From assembly GCF_010672455.1 (NCBI RefSeq), contig NZ_JAAHGO010000004.1:1-64000 (forward strand): a DNA stretch of 64,000 nucleotides. The letters are read 5' to 3'. The DNA comes from Okeania sp. SIO2C9 (lineage in GTDB: Bacteria; Cyanobacteriota; Cyanobacteriia; Cyanobacteriales; Microcoleaceae). The translations under genes and the position numbers were made by a program. The notes beneath the pieces are model-generated. The model saw nothing but the letters and a program-made list of their open reading frames with translations, was not told where the DNA came from and did no database searches. Shown here piece after piece: positions 39,922 to 49,323 of this stretch; position 1 is the stretch's first letter, and each line of letters starts with the position of its first letter.

Positions 39922-40557
39922 ATGAACAAAACCCAAACCGAACTACCCACAGACACTTGGATAACAGCAACTTGGCAAGAATATATCCAGACTATTGAAG
40001 ACCCAAGTTACGAAAAAGCCAAAAGTTATTACAACAACGGAAAATTCAGAATCGAAATGTCACCAGCAAACAAGCACAGTAAAGACCACATGCTTATTAC
40101 TACCATAGTTAACTTATTTGCAATGGCAAAAAAGATTAAGGTAGATGGCAGAAATGAGTGTACTTATCGCAAAACAGGACTTCGAGCAGCTCAACCAGAC
40201 GCTTCCTATTATTTTAGAGAAAATGCAGATGTAGTTTCTTGGGAAGCATCTATTATTGACCTAGATATTTATCCTCCACCAAATCTAGTTATAGAAGTTG
40301 CCAATACTTCCCTTGCTGATGATAAAGGGGAAAAACGTTTGCTGTATGAAGCAATGAATGTAGCTGAATATTGGATAGTTGACGTACAGAAGCTAGAAGT
40401 TATTGCCTTTGCCATTGCCAAGGTCGGTAGTCAAAGAATTAACCAGTCTCAAGTTTTGCCTGGTTTAGCAATTTCTTTATTAGAAGAAGCACTGCAACGC
40501 ACTCGTCAAGAAAATCAACTCGACATTTATACTTGGTTATTCAGTCAGTTTCAATAG
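39922..40557 (+). CDS. Uma2-family (DUF820) endonuclease-like protein
   Basis: The protein has 211 residues. The pattern is TWQEYIQTIED, an RIEMSPANKHSKDHM segment, AAQPDASYYF, LVIEVANTSLADDKGEKRLLYEAMNVAEYWIVD and LEV. The PDxSY, IEVANTS...D..K.. and Y...GV.EYWIVD-like blocks are typical of the cyanobacterial Uma2 PD-(D/E)XK fold. These are greatly expanded in cyanobacteria and have no firm role. It follows the ParD-like gene by 90 bases on the same strand. A decayed relative sits at 54583-55138. Confidence 0.88.
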   Translation: MNKTQTELPTDTWITATWQEYIQTIEDPSYEKAKSYYNNGKFRIEMSPANKHSKDHMLITTIVNLFAMAKKIKVDGRNECTYRKTGLRAAQPDASYYFRENADVVSWEASIIDLDIYPPPNLVIEVANTSLADDKGEKRLLYEAMNVAEYWIVDVQKLEVIAFAIAKVGSQRINQSQVLPGLAISLLEEALQRTRQENQLDIYTWLFSQFQ

Positions 40558-41069
40558 TAGGGAATAGTGCCGCTACGCGGAAGTCAAAAGTCAAAAATAT
40601 TGATTGGTAAAGCTTTTAGGATTTTGTAACTGGTTAGTTATTTCTGCCATCCTGCAATAGGGAATAGGAGTGAAAAACATTTCTGAGATTCATCATCCGC
40701 ATAAGTCTTAACCAATTTTTTTTTAGCTATAGGATTTTTATATAGCGATCGCTCAAGATTAAATAATCATAAATGAAAAACCAAAATTTTTGGCATTGCT
40801 GAGGGGTGGGATGAATATAAGTTCAGAAATAATCTTGAATCATAAGTATTAACTTCGATTATACCACAATTAGACCATTTCCTTCTTCCTTATTTAAAGA
40901 TTAGATAATTTATGCTAATATACTAAAACTTGAAATGTTAGAGCTATTTGGAGTAGTAGCCACAATTGGCTAACCTTGCTTTCTATTAATTGAACTAGCA
41001 AAGAATAACTGCTTTTGCTCCACAAAACAAAAATAAAGTAAAAATATCTATTAGGAGGATAATGCATAG
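40558..41069. other. Intergenic region before rpsU
   Basis: No gene is seen. It holds heptamer-like AAAAGTC repeats at 40578-40600, a block shared with 22225-22260 (AGGATTTTG, then ATTTCTGCCATCCTGCA) and one HIP1 site at 40744. The rpsU promoter is probably in the last 150 bases. AGGAGGA at 41054-41060 is a strong ribosome site. Confidence 0.5.
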
Positions 41070-41258
41070 ATGACCCAAGTGATACTAGGAGAAAATGAAG
41101 GAATTGAATCTGCATTACGTCGATTTAAACGACAAGTTTCTCAAGCTGGAATATTCCCAGATATGAAAAAACATCGCCACTTTGAGACACCCATTGAAAA
41201 ACGGAAGCGTAAAGCAATGGCTCTACAAAAACAAAGGAAAAGACGTTCCCGTTATTAA
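41070..41258 (+). CDS. rpsU: 30S ribosomal protein S21
   Basis: The protein has 62 residues. It contains [39 protein letters not shown] and a basic tail ([19 protein letters not shown]). This is the normal length and layout for bS21, a small basic protein of the 30S subunit that helps initiation near the anti-Shine-Dalgarno region. A strong AGGAGGA site precedes it. A GAGACGC/GCGTCTC hairpin at 41351-41371 lies about 95 bases after the stop, without a T-run. Confidence 0.97.
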   Translation: MTQVILGENEGIESALRRFKRQVSQAGIFPDMKKHRHFETPIEKRKRKAMALQKQRKRRSRY

Positions 41259-41502
41259 TCTTTATTGCTTTATTGTAATTTGAATTTGTTGTCAATTAGT
41301 GTCTTTCTAAGTCTATTAGTCATTAAGAAGCTGTTAAGATAACTTTTGTTGAGACGCCTGGGTGCGTCTCCCTGACACTACTAACAAAAAAAGAACTAAA
41401 CATCAGCAATTACTAATATATTTGGTGAGGTACAAAATTATAACTTTTAGGCAACAAGCTACAGTAAATAAAAAGATAATTGTACCTCACCTATGGTGAA
41501 AA

Positions 41503-41640
41503 ACCCTATATCTTAATTTTGCCCCCCTAGCCCCCCAACTTTGGGGGGGACAAGAGTCAATTTGCTTCTAAAAGTCCCCCAATTTTGGGGGATTTAGGGG
41601 GCTTGTATGTAGAAATGGGACTTCTCAGACAACCTCTTAT
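41503..41640. mobile_element. Element related to 30938-31090
   Basis: It shares TTTTGCCCCCCTAGCCCCCC, GGGGGGGACAAGAGTC and the right end GGGACTTCTCAGACAACCTC with the copy at 30938. The left end is less clear. It is non-coding. Confidence 0.55.
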
Positions 41641-41687
41641 AACTAACCATTTTCTGCTAAATTAATATTAATTTAAAAATTGAATTT

Positions 41688-42000
41688 GACCGAATAATTA
41701 ATAATTAATAATTAAATAATTCTGGTTTAAAGCCTCCCCTTTTAAGGGAAAAAGCTGTCGAGGGATGGCGAGGTCTCCTCGCCATATCCAATCGACCAAG
41801 AGAAAAGAGAATATTCCTTATATTCAATTCCGTAATGGTTAAAACCGGAGGTAATTATTAATTATCCATTATCCATTATCAACAGGACTTACGCACGGAC
41901 ACTAAACCTAGTTAGGGCGAATGCCATTTGCCCCTACATATGCCGTTTTCAAGGTGAATTTGCGTAAGTCCTGATCAATTATCCATTAATGAAACTATAT
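41688..42000. mobile_element. MITE-like element, family A, with a nested small element
   Basis: It starts ACCGAATAATTAATAATT, then GGTTTAAAGCCTCCCC, the CGCCATATCCAATCGACC arm, then GGTTAAAACCGGAGGTAATT and TCCATTATC repeats. A 91-base element (41883-41973) is inserted in its right AT-rich tail. Confidence 0.75.
41883..41973. mobile_element. 91-base palindromic element with 5-base target duplication
   Basis: Ends CAGGACTTACGCA and TGCGTAAGTCCTG are exact inverted repeats. ATCAA flanks both sides (41878-41882 and 41974-41978). The centre contains a GGGCGAATGCCATTTGCCCC palindrome. The same design, with a TAAAT duplication, is at 53632-53705. Confidence 0.85.
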
Positions 42001-42017
42001 TTTGGGAGAGAAAAAAA

Positions 42018-42698
42018 ATGGCTGTATATCAGCCGGAACTTATAGATATTCCCCCTTTTATTGACCACTCTTTATTAACAATTACCGCAACCCCAGAACA
42101 AGTTTCAAAATTCTGTACGGACGCTGAAAAATTTAAGTTTCCATCAGTTTGCGTATATCCTTACTACGTCAAACAAGTAGCCGAATTTCTCCATGGCAAA
42201 CATCCAAAAGTTTGTACTGTGATTGGTTTTCCTCATGGTCAAACTACTGGTATAGCTAAATTATATGAAGCTTCAGTAGCTGTAGAAAATGGCGCTTCAG
42301 AATTAGATGTGATGATTAATTTGAGTCAAATCAAAACAGGCCAAACTAATGAATTACATCAGGAAATTGCCGAAATTTCTGAGGAAACTGGTAAAGCAGT
42401 TAAGGCCATTTTAGAAATGGCATTACTTACAGAAGCAGAAAAGCGATTAGCGACAGAAGTTTTAATGGATTCTGGTGTGGCCTTTATTGTTACTAATACA
42501 GGATGGTATGGTGGAGCAACGGTGGCGGATGTGCAACTGCTCAAGGAAATGACCAAGACTAATGTGGGAATTAAAGCTGCTGGAGGAATTAAAAGTTATG
42601 AGCAAGCAGTGGATCTAATTTCTGTGGGTGCTACTCGGTTAGGTACATCTCGTGGTCTAGAATTGCTTAAACAACAAAAGGACAAATCTGGATATTGA
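42018..42698 (+). CDS. deoC: DeoC-like deoxyribose-phosphate aldolase homologue lacking the Schiff-base lysine
   Basis: The protein has 226 residues. The TIM-barrel blocks [42 protein letters not shown] and [14 protein letters not shown] match cyanobacterial DeoC. Asp97 and Lys186 (VGIKAAGG) of the active site are present. The segment that normally reads FLKTNTGW is FIVTNTGW: the Schiff-base lysine is Val158 (GTT at 42489-42491). A neighbouring block is LEMALLT where LETNLLT is usual. The protein is otherwise full length with a normal GGGAGAG ribosome site. It cannot form the covalent enamine by the known mechanism, so it is either inactive or has another role. Confidence 0.85.
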   Translation: MAVYQPELIDIPPFIDHSLLTITATPEQVSKFCTDAEKFKFPSVCVYPYYVKQVAEFLHGKHPKVCTVIGFPHGQTTGIAKLYEASVAVENGASELDVMINLSQIKTGQTNELHQEIAEISEETGKAVKAILEMALLTEAEKRLATEVLMDSGVAFIVTNTGWYGGATVADVQLLKEMTKTNVGIKAAGGIKSYEQAVDLISVGATRLGTSRGLELLKQQKDKSGY

Positions 42699-42848
42699 CA
42701 TTCTCAGCAGTGTGAGAGGTGTGGGGAGTGTGGGACGTGTGGGACGTGTGGGACGTGTGGGGAGATGAAGAAATATTTGGCAATGGCGCTCTGATAGAAC
42801 ATTTTTTGATCTGAATTAAACGGATTTGATATAATTATTATTTATTAA

Positions 42849-44035
42849 AATTGCGTATCGCATCTGGAAAATATCGATAAACTCTATATTTAGTGTAGCA
42901 CTATAGTTTGTACTTTGTACATATAGTGTTTTGGCTCAAATTTGACGAAGAGAAAGCGATCGCTATTATGCTGATATACCAGTCAGAGGAAAAAGTCTAG
43001 ACACATCAAAAGTGGAAAACTCAGATAATTCCAGATTTTTCCTTCGCATTCTAGATAACTAATCCCTTTGTTCCAGATTTTTTGATGATTTGATTATATT
43101 TAATTGTCTGGATATGATATATTTAGCGACTATTTAAATTTGGCATCGCATCTGGAAAATATAGATAAACTCTATATCTAGTGTAGCACTATAGTTTGTA
43201 CCTGGTATATATAGTGTTTTGCCTAAATTTGAGGAAGAGAAAGCGACCGCTATGATGCTGATATAGCAGTCAAAGGAAAAAGTCTAGATATAATATAATT
43301 AGCGACTATTTAAATTTGGCATCGTATCTGGAAAATATAGATAAACTCTATATTTAGTGTAGCACTATAGTTTGTACTTGGTATATATAGTGTTTGGGCT
43401 CAAAATAGACGAAGAGAAAGCGATCGCTATTATGCTGATATAGCAGTCAAAGGAAAAATTCTAGACATCTCAAAAACTGAAAACTCAGATAATTCCAGAT
43501 TTTTCCTTCGCATTCTAGATAACTAATCCCTTCCTGGCTGATTTTTTGATGATTTGATTATATTTAATTGTCTGGATATGATATAATTAGCGACTATTTA
43601 AATTTGGCATCGCATCTGGAAAATATAGATAAACTCTATATTTAGTGTAGCACTATAGTTTGTACTTGGTATATATAGTGTTTTGCCTAAATTTGAGGAA
43701 GAGAAAGCGATCGCTATTATGTTGATATAGCAGTCAAAGGAAATTGTCTAGATATATCAAAAGCTGAAAACTCAGATAATTCCAGATTTTTCCTTCGCAT
43801 TCTAGATAACTAATCCCTTTGTTCGAGATTTTTTGATGATTTGATTATATTTAGTTGTCTGGATATGATATAATTAGTGACTATTTAAATTTGGCATCGC
43901 ATCTGGAAAATATCGCTAAACTCTATATTTAGTGTATCACTATAGTTTGTACTTGGTATATATAGTGTTTTGCCTCAAAAATAGACGAAGAGGAAGCGAT
44001 CGCTATTAGCTGATATAGCAGTATAAGGAAAGGGT
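42849..44035. repeat. Five-copy tandem repeat of 177-290 base units
   Basis: The units start (G)CATCGCATCTGGAAAATAT. They share ATAAACTCTATATTTAGTGT, GCACTATAGTTTGTACTTGG, an AGCGATCGCTAT HIP1 site, 'TATAGCAGTCAAAGGAAA' and TTCGCATTCTAGATAACTAA. Copies begin at about 42857, 43145, 43318, 43608 and 43895. Copy two is shortened. There is no conserved frame. A short GGGACGTGTG repeat lies at 42725-42765. Confidence 0.85.
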
Positions 44036-44171
44036 GCAGACACATAGGGTATTCAGTGGTCTATGAAATACATTAGGGAGCAGGAAGTAGAGAGTAGTAG
44101 TGTGAAAGAATTGATGAATAAGAGTGCAATAATTGATTTGATTTTTGATTATTGGAGATACCTATTTCAAC

Positions 44172-44303
44172 AATTAATAATTAATAATGAATAATGAATA
44201 ATTACCTCTCCTTGAAAAGAAGAGAATTGACTCAAAGGAAATTTTTTATTTATTATCCCATTAACAGGGGAGGCTTTAAACCAAAATTTTTCGGTAATTA
44301 AAT
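44172..44303. mobile_element. MITE-like element, family A, inverted
   Basis: It runs AACAATTAATAATTAATAAT, then ACCTCTCCTTGAAAAGAAG, ending GGGGAGGCTTTAAACC and TTTTTCGGTAAT. It is followed by TTCTGACTTTTGACTTC and CTTCTTCC repeats up to the recO start. Confidence 0.65.
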
Positions 44304-44429
44304 ATTATTGATATCCTGACTTCTGACTTCTGACTTTTGACTTCTAACTTCTTCTTCACTTTTGACTTTTGACTTCTAAACTTCTTCTTCCTTCTTCCCT
44401 CTTCCTTCTTCCTTCTTCCTTCTTAAAAT

Positions 44430-45245
44430 ATGTCCCGAACCTACAAAGCAACTGGAATAAATCTTAAAGCTATACCCATAGGCGAATCAGACCGTTTATT
44501 AACCATTTTGACTCCAGAATATGGTTTGATTCGAGTAGTGGCACCAGGAGTGAGGAAGCCAAAATCAAAATTGGGGGGCAGAAGTGAACTATTTGTCGTA
44601 AATCAATTATTAATTTCCCAAGGGCGATCGCTTGATAGAATAAATCAAGCAGAAACTATATTATCCTACGCGGGTCTTAGTCAAAATCTAGGAAAACTAG
44701 CAGCAGGTCAATACTTAGCAGAATTAGTCCTCCATCAAGCCTTAAGCGAACATCCTCAAACAGAACTTTTCTATCTTCTCAGCGAACATTTGGAACGTAT
44801 CGAAAAACTAAAAAATAAAACCGACCGCCTCTGGCATACCCAACTCATATCATATCTCGCTCATGGCATTTATCATCTATTAGCCATAGAAGGAATTGCC
44901 CCCCAAGTACAAATCTGTTGTATTACTGGACGTCCATTACAGCCAAATTTTAATCACCCTAATTGGCAAGTGGGATTCAGTATAGATTCAGGTGGAGCCA
45001 TTAAACTTGCCGATAATTCTGTAATTTCATCTTCACAGCAGCAAGTTAGGATGAATACTATGCTAAATGCCAATCAACTTTCACTATTTCAACAGTTAGC
45101 TCAACCTCAGCTCAATGCTCAGGTAGAACTAACTTCTCATCAAGATTGGGTCATCCTTGAAAAACTTTTAAGAAAATATACTCAATATCATTTGGGTTAC
45201 TCTATCCGCTCTGCGGCTCTTATTGATACATTTTTAAATGGATAA
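44430..45245 (+). CDS. recO: DNA repair protein RecO
   Basis: The protein has 271 residues. The N-terminal OB fold (YKATGINLKAIPIGESDRLL, TILTPEYGLIRVVAPGVRKPKS) is followed by the helical domain (YLAELVLHQALSEHPQTELF) and a C-terminal part with CCITGRPL. RecO loads RecA with RecR in the RecF pathway. The zinc-finger region keeps only the CC pair, as I recall for cyanobacterial RecO. It is complete, and its start is ATG just after a CTTCTTCC repeat run that leaves no clear ribosome site. Confidence 0.93.
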   Translation: MSRTYKATGINLKAIPIGESDRLLTILTPEYGLIRVVAPGVRKPKSKLGGRSELFVVNQLLISQGRSLDRINQAETILSYAGLSQNLGKLAAGQYLAELVLHQALSEHPQTELFYLLSEHLERIEKLKNKTDRLWHTQLISYLAHGIYHLLAIEGIAPQVQICCITGRPLQPNFNHPNWQVGFSIDSGGAIKLADNSVISSSQQQVRMNTMLNANQLSLFQQLAQPQLNAQVELTSHQDWVILEKLLRKYTQYHLGYSIRSAALIDTFLNG

Positions 45246-45392
45246 TTGACAATTGATAATTGATAATTAATCCATTCGGTTTAAAGCCTCTCCTTTTAAG
45301 GAGAAAAAAGAAATCTGATTTATTTATATTTAATCCTCTCGGTTTTAACCAGAGATAATTATCCATTATTCATTATCCATTATCAATTGATG
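45242..45392. mobile_element. MITE-like element, family A, between recO and the MFS gene
   Basis: TTGATAATTGATAATTAATCC, then GGTTTAAAGCCTCTCC, an internal TTTATTTATATTTAATCC, and GGTTTTAACCAGAGATAATT plus CCATTATTCATTATCC. It overlaps the last bases of recO. Confidence 0.65.
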
Positions 45393-45418
45393 AAAATCTA
45401 TAACTCCCTCAATAAAAA

Positions 45419-46801
45419 ATGCAATTGTCTGATTCAGAGTTAAATACAACAGAAAAACAAGAAACACAACCAAAAGTAGACCCTATTTCATCTGCATCCT
45501 TAGCAGAAGACATGGAACCCGAACGTGGACTTTTGCCAGTACTGAAAAATGGTAAATTTTTAATCCTCTGGAGTGGTCAAGTATTTTCCCAACTTGCAGA
45601 TAAAGTTTACCTCGTACTGACGATCGCTATTATTGCTAATCAATTCCAAGCAGCAGACCAAACTATAAGTAGATGGGTATCGGCAATTATGATTGCTTTT
45701 ACTATTCCTGCGGTGCTATTTGGAGCTGGAGCTGGTGTCTATGTGGATAGGTGGCCGAAAAAGATAGTATTGGTGGCCACAAATTTACTAAGAGGAGGAT
45801 TAGTTTTGATTCTGCCACTGATATTGTGGCTGTCTAACGATTTTAATCTAGGCAATTTACCTTTGGGATTTTGCTTAATGTTACTTTTAACTTTTCTAGT
45901 TTCTACCCTCACTCAATTTTTTGCCCCTGCTGAACAAGCGGTAATTCCTTTAATTGTGGAAAAGCGACATCTACTTTCGGCTAATTCTTTATATACAACT
46001 ACTATGATGGCTTCTGTAATTATTGGCTTTGCAGTGGGGGACCCATTATTAGAGTTGGCTGATAGTTTAGTAAGCAAAATTGGTGTAGGGGAAGCTATTG
46101 GTAAAGAATTGGTTGTGGGAGGGAGTTACGCGATCGCTGGTTTATTACTAATTTTAATCAAAACTGGGGAACAGAAGGACTTAAGTGAAAGGGAACAACC
46201 TCATATTTTGGAAGACCTGGGGGATGGCCTAAATTACCTGAAAAATCATCTTCAAGTTCGTAACGCGATTATTCAACAAATCATTTTATTTTCTATTTTT
46301 GCAGCTTTGGCAGTTTTAGCTGTACGTTTGGCAGAGATTATTCCTGGTATGGAGGCTGAAGAATTTGGATTTTTATTAGCTGCTGCTGGTATAGGTATGG
46401 CTATGGGCGCTGGAATAGTGGGTCAACTTGGGCATTGGTTATCCCATTTTCAACTTAGTCTGATTGGATCTATAGGAATGGCAAGTTCTTTAGTTGGTTT
46501 GTCTATATTTAACCAACAGTTGTGGGTGAGTATGGGTTTGATTGGTCTTTTGGGAATGTTTGGTGCAATAGTGGGAGTGCCGATGCAAACTACTGTTCAA
46601 GCTGAAACTCCTGAAGAAATGCGGGGTAAGGTATTTGGTCTCCAGAATAATGCGGTTAATATTGCTTTAAGTTTACCTTTGGCTTTAGCGGGAGTTGCAG
46701 AAACTTTTTTGGGTTTATCAACTGTTCTTCTTGGGTTGGCAGGGGTGGCAATATTAGCAGGTGTTTTCTTCAGTTTCTTTTCTATAACAACTTTTGAATA
46801 A
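45419..46801 (+). CDS. MFS transporter
   Basis: The protein has 460 residues. A hydrophilic N-terminal tail of about 40 residues precedes about 12 membrane helices, starting at FLILWSGQVFSQLADKVYLVL. The GVYVDRWPKKIVLVATNLLRGG segment is the loop 2-3 motif (D-RW-KK) of drug-efflux-like MFS proteins. The repeat EEMRGKVFGLQNNAVNIALSL is the equivalent motif of the second half. The substrate cannot be told. It follows recO at 173 bases with a small element between, so an operon is possible but not shown. The start is ATG 45419. Confidence 0.88.
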   Translation: MQLSDSELNTTEKQETQPKVDPISSASLAEDMEPERGLLPVLKNGKFLILWSGQVFSQLADKVYLVLTIAIIANQFQAADQTISRWVSAIMIAFTIPAVLFGAGAGVYVDRWPKKIVLVATNLLRGGLVLILPLILWLSNDFNLGNLPLGFCLMLLLTFLVSTLTQFFAPAEQAVIPLIVEKRHLLSANSLYTTTMMASVIIGFAVGDPLLELADSLVSKIGVGEAIGKELVVGGSYAIAGLLLILIKTGEQKDLSEREQPHILEDLGDGLNYLKNHLQVRNAIIQQIILFSIFAALAVLAVRLAEIIPGMEAEEFGFLLAAAGIGMAMGAGIVGQLGHWLSHFQLSLIGSIGMASSLVGLSIFNQQLWVSMGLIGLLGMFGAIVGVPMQTTVQAETPEEMRGKVFGLQNNAVNIALSLPLALAGVAETFLGLSTVLLGLAGVAILAGVFFSFFSITTFE

Positions 46802-46834
46802 TTGTCATTTCAGTTATCAGTTAGGAGTGGGTAG

Positions 46835-46854
46835 GGACGTTGCATGCAACGTCC
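46835..46854. repeat. Perfect 20-base palindrome GGACGTTGCATGCAACGTCC
   Basis: Exact self-complementary sequence 35 bases after the MFS gene's stop. No T-run follows. It may be a REP-like unit or a weak terminator. The rest of 46802-47086 includes a right end of the ATATCATGTCCGG family at 46977-46999. Confidence 0.7.
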
Positions 46855-47086
46855 GCACAGGGAGAAGTAATATCATTTTTGGAAAACACTAACTATAAAG
46901 TCATTGCGACTGTAACGCAGTGAAAGGAAGCAATCTCAAACCCCTGAGATATCTCTTCCATCTATACCCTAATCATAACTATTCAACCAAACATGATATA
47001 AAAAGTAAGAATAATTAACATTAACTTGGCTATTTTTAGCAAAAAAATTATTCTACCTGTTTTGATTAATTAATAACTGAAGTCTT

Positions 47087-47275
47087 ACCGAATAATTAAT
47101 AATTAATAATTAAATAATTCTGGTTTAAAGCCTCCTCTTTTAAGGGAAAAAAAGCGGTTGAGGGATGGCGAGGTCCCCTCGCCATATCCAATCAACCAAG
47201 AGAAGAAATAATATTTCCTTATCTTCCATCCTCTAGGTTTTAACCAGAGGTAATTATTAATTATCCATTAATGAA
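47087..47275. mobile_element. MITE-like element, family A
   Basis: ACCGAATAATTAATAATT, then GGTTTAAAGCCTCCTC, an AGCGGTTG/CAACCAAGAG internal arm and the CCCTCGCCATATCCAATC segment. It ends GGTTTTAACCAGAGGTAATT and TCCATTAATGAA. It is nearly identical in plan to 13533 and 41688. Confidence 0.75.
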
Positions 47276-47524
47276 CCAAGTATAGCATTACTTTTAGGAA
47301 CTGGTATAATAAGACGTACCTTCGACAAAAAAAGATACAGCAGATTCCAAGTATATGAAATATATAACCCATGTGGTATTTTTTCTTAAAATACAAAGGT
47401 TTCAGGAAAGCCGTCTTCAGGCTCCTAAAAACTATAAGGGTTTAGGAAGCTGAAAAATTGACTGCCAGAATCATAAAACTCGGATGGGTACTACTTGTTA
47501 AATAGAACCCATAGGAAATTATAA

Positions 47525-47827
47525 ATGCACCTAATTTCAATCCGTAATCTCCGTGCCGATCTAGCACCACATCAGCATGATGTTCAAAACCAAGTTAATG
47601 CTTGGTACGCAACTGTTAAAAGTGCTGAGTGGAAAAATTTAGAAGAAGTTCGCAGAATTTATCGAGATGCTGAAGCTGTAGGAAATTTTACGGTTTTTAA
47701 TATTAAAGGAAATAGTTACCGTTTGATTGTTGGAATTAATTACGAAAATCAAACTATTTACTATAAATACTTTTTAACCCATGCTGAATATGACAAGAAC
47801 AAGTGGAAAGATGACCCTTACTTTTGA
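47525..47827 (+). CDS. higB: HigB-like RelE-superfamily mRNA interferase toxin
   Basis: The protein has 100 residues. The blocks VNAWYATVKSAEWKNLEEVR, AEAVGNFTVFNIKGNSYRLI and VGINYENQTIYYKYFLTHAEYDKNKW match the HigB (COG4680) toxin family. These cleave mRNA on the ribosome. It overlaps the downstream antitoxin by 17 bases, the usual toxin-first order of higBA. It is complete and has no broken motifs, unlike the other toxin loci in this window. Confidence 0.92.
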   Translation: MHLISIRNLRADLAPHQHDVQNQVNAWYATVKSAEWKNLEEVRRIYRDAEAVGNFTVFNIKGNSYRLIVGINYENQTIYYKYFLTHAEYDKNKWKDDPYF

Positions 47828-48212
47828 CGAGATATATTATCGTGATTTACTAATCAAATTTACTCCAAAAGTTATAGAAACAGAACTAGAATACGAAGCG
47901 TATTTGGCAGTATTAGAAGAGTTGACTTTTGCTAAAAATCTTACCCAGGAGGAAAAAGCTCTATATAAATTGTTAGTTTTGTTAATAGAAAACTATGAAA
48001 CTGAAAATTATCCGATGACACCGGTAGAGCCTTACGAAATTTTACAGCATTTAATAGTAGCAAGCGGAATTAGTCAACAAGATTTAGTGGGAATTATTGG
48101 TTCTGATGAGGTAGTTTCTCAGCTTATGGATGGTAAACTTTCTTTGAATAACTGGCAGTCAAAAGCTCTAGCAGATTATTTCCAAATCTCTCCAACTATT
48201 TTTCAATTGTAG
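47811..48212 (+). CDS. higA: HigA-like antitoxin
   Basis: The protein has 133 residues from ATG 47811 (MTLTFDEIYYRDLL); an earlier in-frame ATG at 47781 is less likely. The TELEYEAYLAVLEELTFAKN helix and the PVEPYEILQHLIVASGISQQ stretch are followed by a C-terminal helix-turn-helix (DLVGIIGSDEVVSQLMDGKL). This is the long HigA form with an N-terminal toxin-binding region. The pair probably autoregulates through a site in the 47400-47520 region. A GGGAACA heptamer run follows the gene at 48255-48280. Confidence 0.9.
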   Translation: MTLTFDEIYYRDLLIKFTPKVIETELEYEAYLAVLEELTFAKNLTQEEKALYKLLVLLIENYETENYPMTPVEPYEILQHLIVASGISQQDLVGIIGSDEVVSQLMDGKLSLNNWQSKALADYFQISPTIFQL

Positions 48213-48347
48213 GTCTTAAGTAGTCGTGCAAAATTAATTTCCTAGTTGAAAGAGGGAACAGGGAACAGGGAACAGGAAGAAAAATTGATAATTTCTCGAT
48301 AAGATTGGATATTTATAGTAAGATGTTCAATTAATTTTGCATAAGCA

Positions 48348-48476
48348 GAACCTATCCCACTAATAAGATTTTTGCTAAAAACTCTAAATATTTTGAGAGT
48401 TAAAAACCAAAAATTCAGTTTTTTAAACAGATTTTACTTAAAGAAATAAGTTTGTTAAAAATAGTGGGATAGGTTC
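48348..48476. mobile_element. 129-base MITE with GAACCTATCCCACTA ends
   Basis: The left end GAACCTATCCCACTA and right end TAGTGGGATAGGTTC are exact 15-base inverted repeats. Further pairing (TTTTTGCTAAAAAC versus GTTAAAAATA) extends inward. ATAAG occurs on both sides (48341-48345 and 48477-48481), offset by two bases on the left, a possible target duplication. There is no coding capacity. Confidence 0.8.
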
Positions 48477-48490
48477 ATAAGTACTTAGTT

Positions 48491-48645
48491 ATATCATGTC
48501 CGCTGGTATCGTTTGTGTAAAACCAAGGGTGAATATTTACAGGAAATTTACGTTTTTTCAAGCTTTTAAGCCTTCTTCCGTCTTCCTTCTTCCTTCTTCC
48601 TTACCTTCACTATACAATAACGATGCTACCGGACATGATATTAAT
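48491..48645. mobile_element. MITE-like element, ATATCATGTCCG family
   Basis: Left ATATCATGTCCGCTGGTATC; right GATGCTACCGGACATGATAT. The centre carries CTTCTTCC repeats. It shares its left 80 bases, inverted, with the right end of the element at 6588-6878. Confidence 0.7.
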
Positions 48646-48680
48646 GGATAAAGTTGATTTCGATAGATTTTCCTGCATAC

Positions 48681-49018
48681 CATATAATTGCAAATACGTC
48701 AAACGAGCGTATAGGTAACTTGGAAAAATTAGTTCGTCATCCTTAAATCAATATGAGGCGATCGCCTGTCTAAGCAACGAAATAACAAGTGTTTCAGGCT
48801 TTAAAATCTTTTTAGGTAATATAACTCCCTTGGATCTTAATTTGTTGATTTTATCATGGAAAAGCTGAAACTATTGAAACTATGTTGGCGATTTCAGGAA
48901 ATTTTTCCTATTTTTTGTCAGAGATTGATGACAAAGTTTAAAATTTTAAAATCAGAAGTTCAGATTGATAATTAAAACTTTTCACAAGTAGCGATCGCTA
49001 AAATAAGCAACGAGGACT
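48681..49018. repeat. 340-base dispersed repeat, copy 1
   Basis: It matches 61966-62306 along its length (TTGCAAATACGTCAAA, TCTTTTTAGGTAATA, GATTGATAATTAAAACTTTTCA). An internal hairpin TTTGTC-loop-GACAAA is at 48914-48935. A partial third copy (GTGTTTCAGGCTGTAAAATC) is at 49178-49225. No reading frame is conserved. A small structured RNA is possible but not shown. Confidence 0.75.
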
Positions 49019-49323
49019 ATAGTTATTTCCAGAGGAACAGTAGTTAACGAAAAACTTCGACAAACCTTGTTGTTAAAGTTTCAATTTAATAGAAGTAGGC
49101 AACAGGCAAATTTTTAGGAAATAGGAAATTAAGTCTGTTCAGCAAATGTTAACCTGGGGGCATTACAGGGATAATAGGTGTTTCAGGCTGTAAAATCTTT
49201 TAAGGTAATAAATACCCTTGGATTATTCTTTGCTTATATTATTATGCTGGTGAGTACAAAGTTCTTCTAAAATAATGATTAGCTTTTAAGGCTGAAAGTA
49301 TTACTGGAAAATGCTTACAGCAC

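Noticed and set aside
41351-41371. Rho-independent terminator after rpsU
   Set aside because: There is a GAGACGC/GCGTCTC hairpin but no following T-run.
42849-44035. CRISPR-like array
   Set aside because: The repeat units are long, adjacent and similar over nearly their whole length, without unique spacers of constant size.
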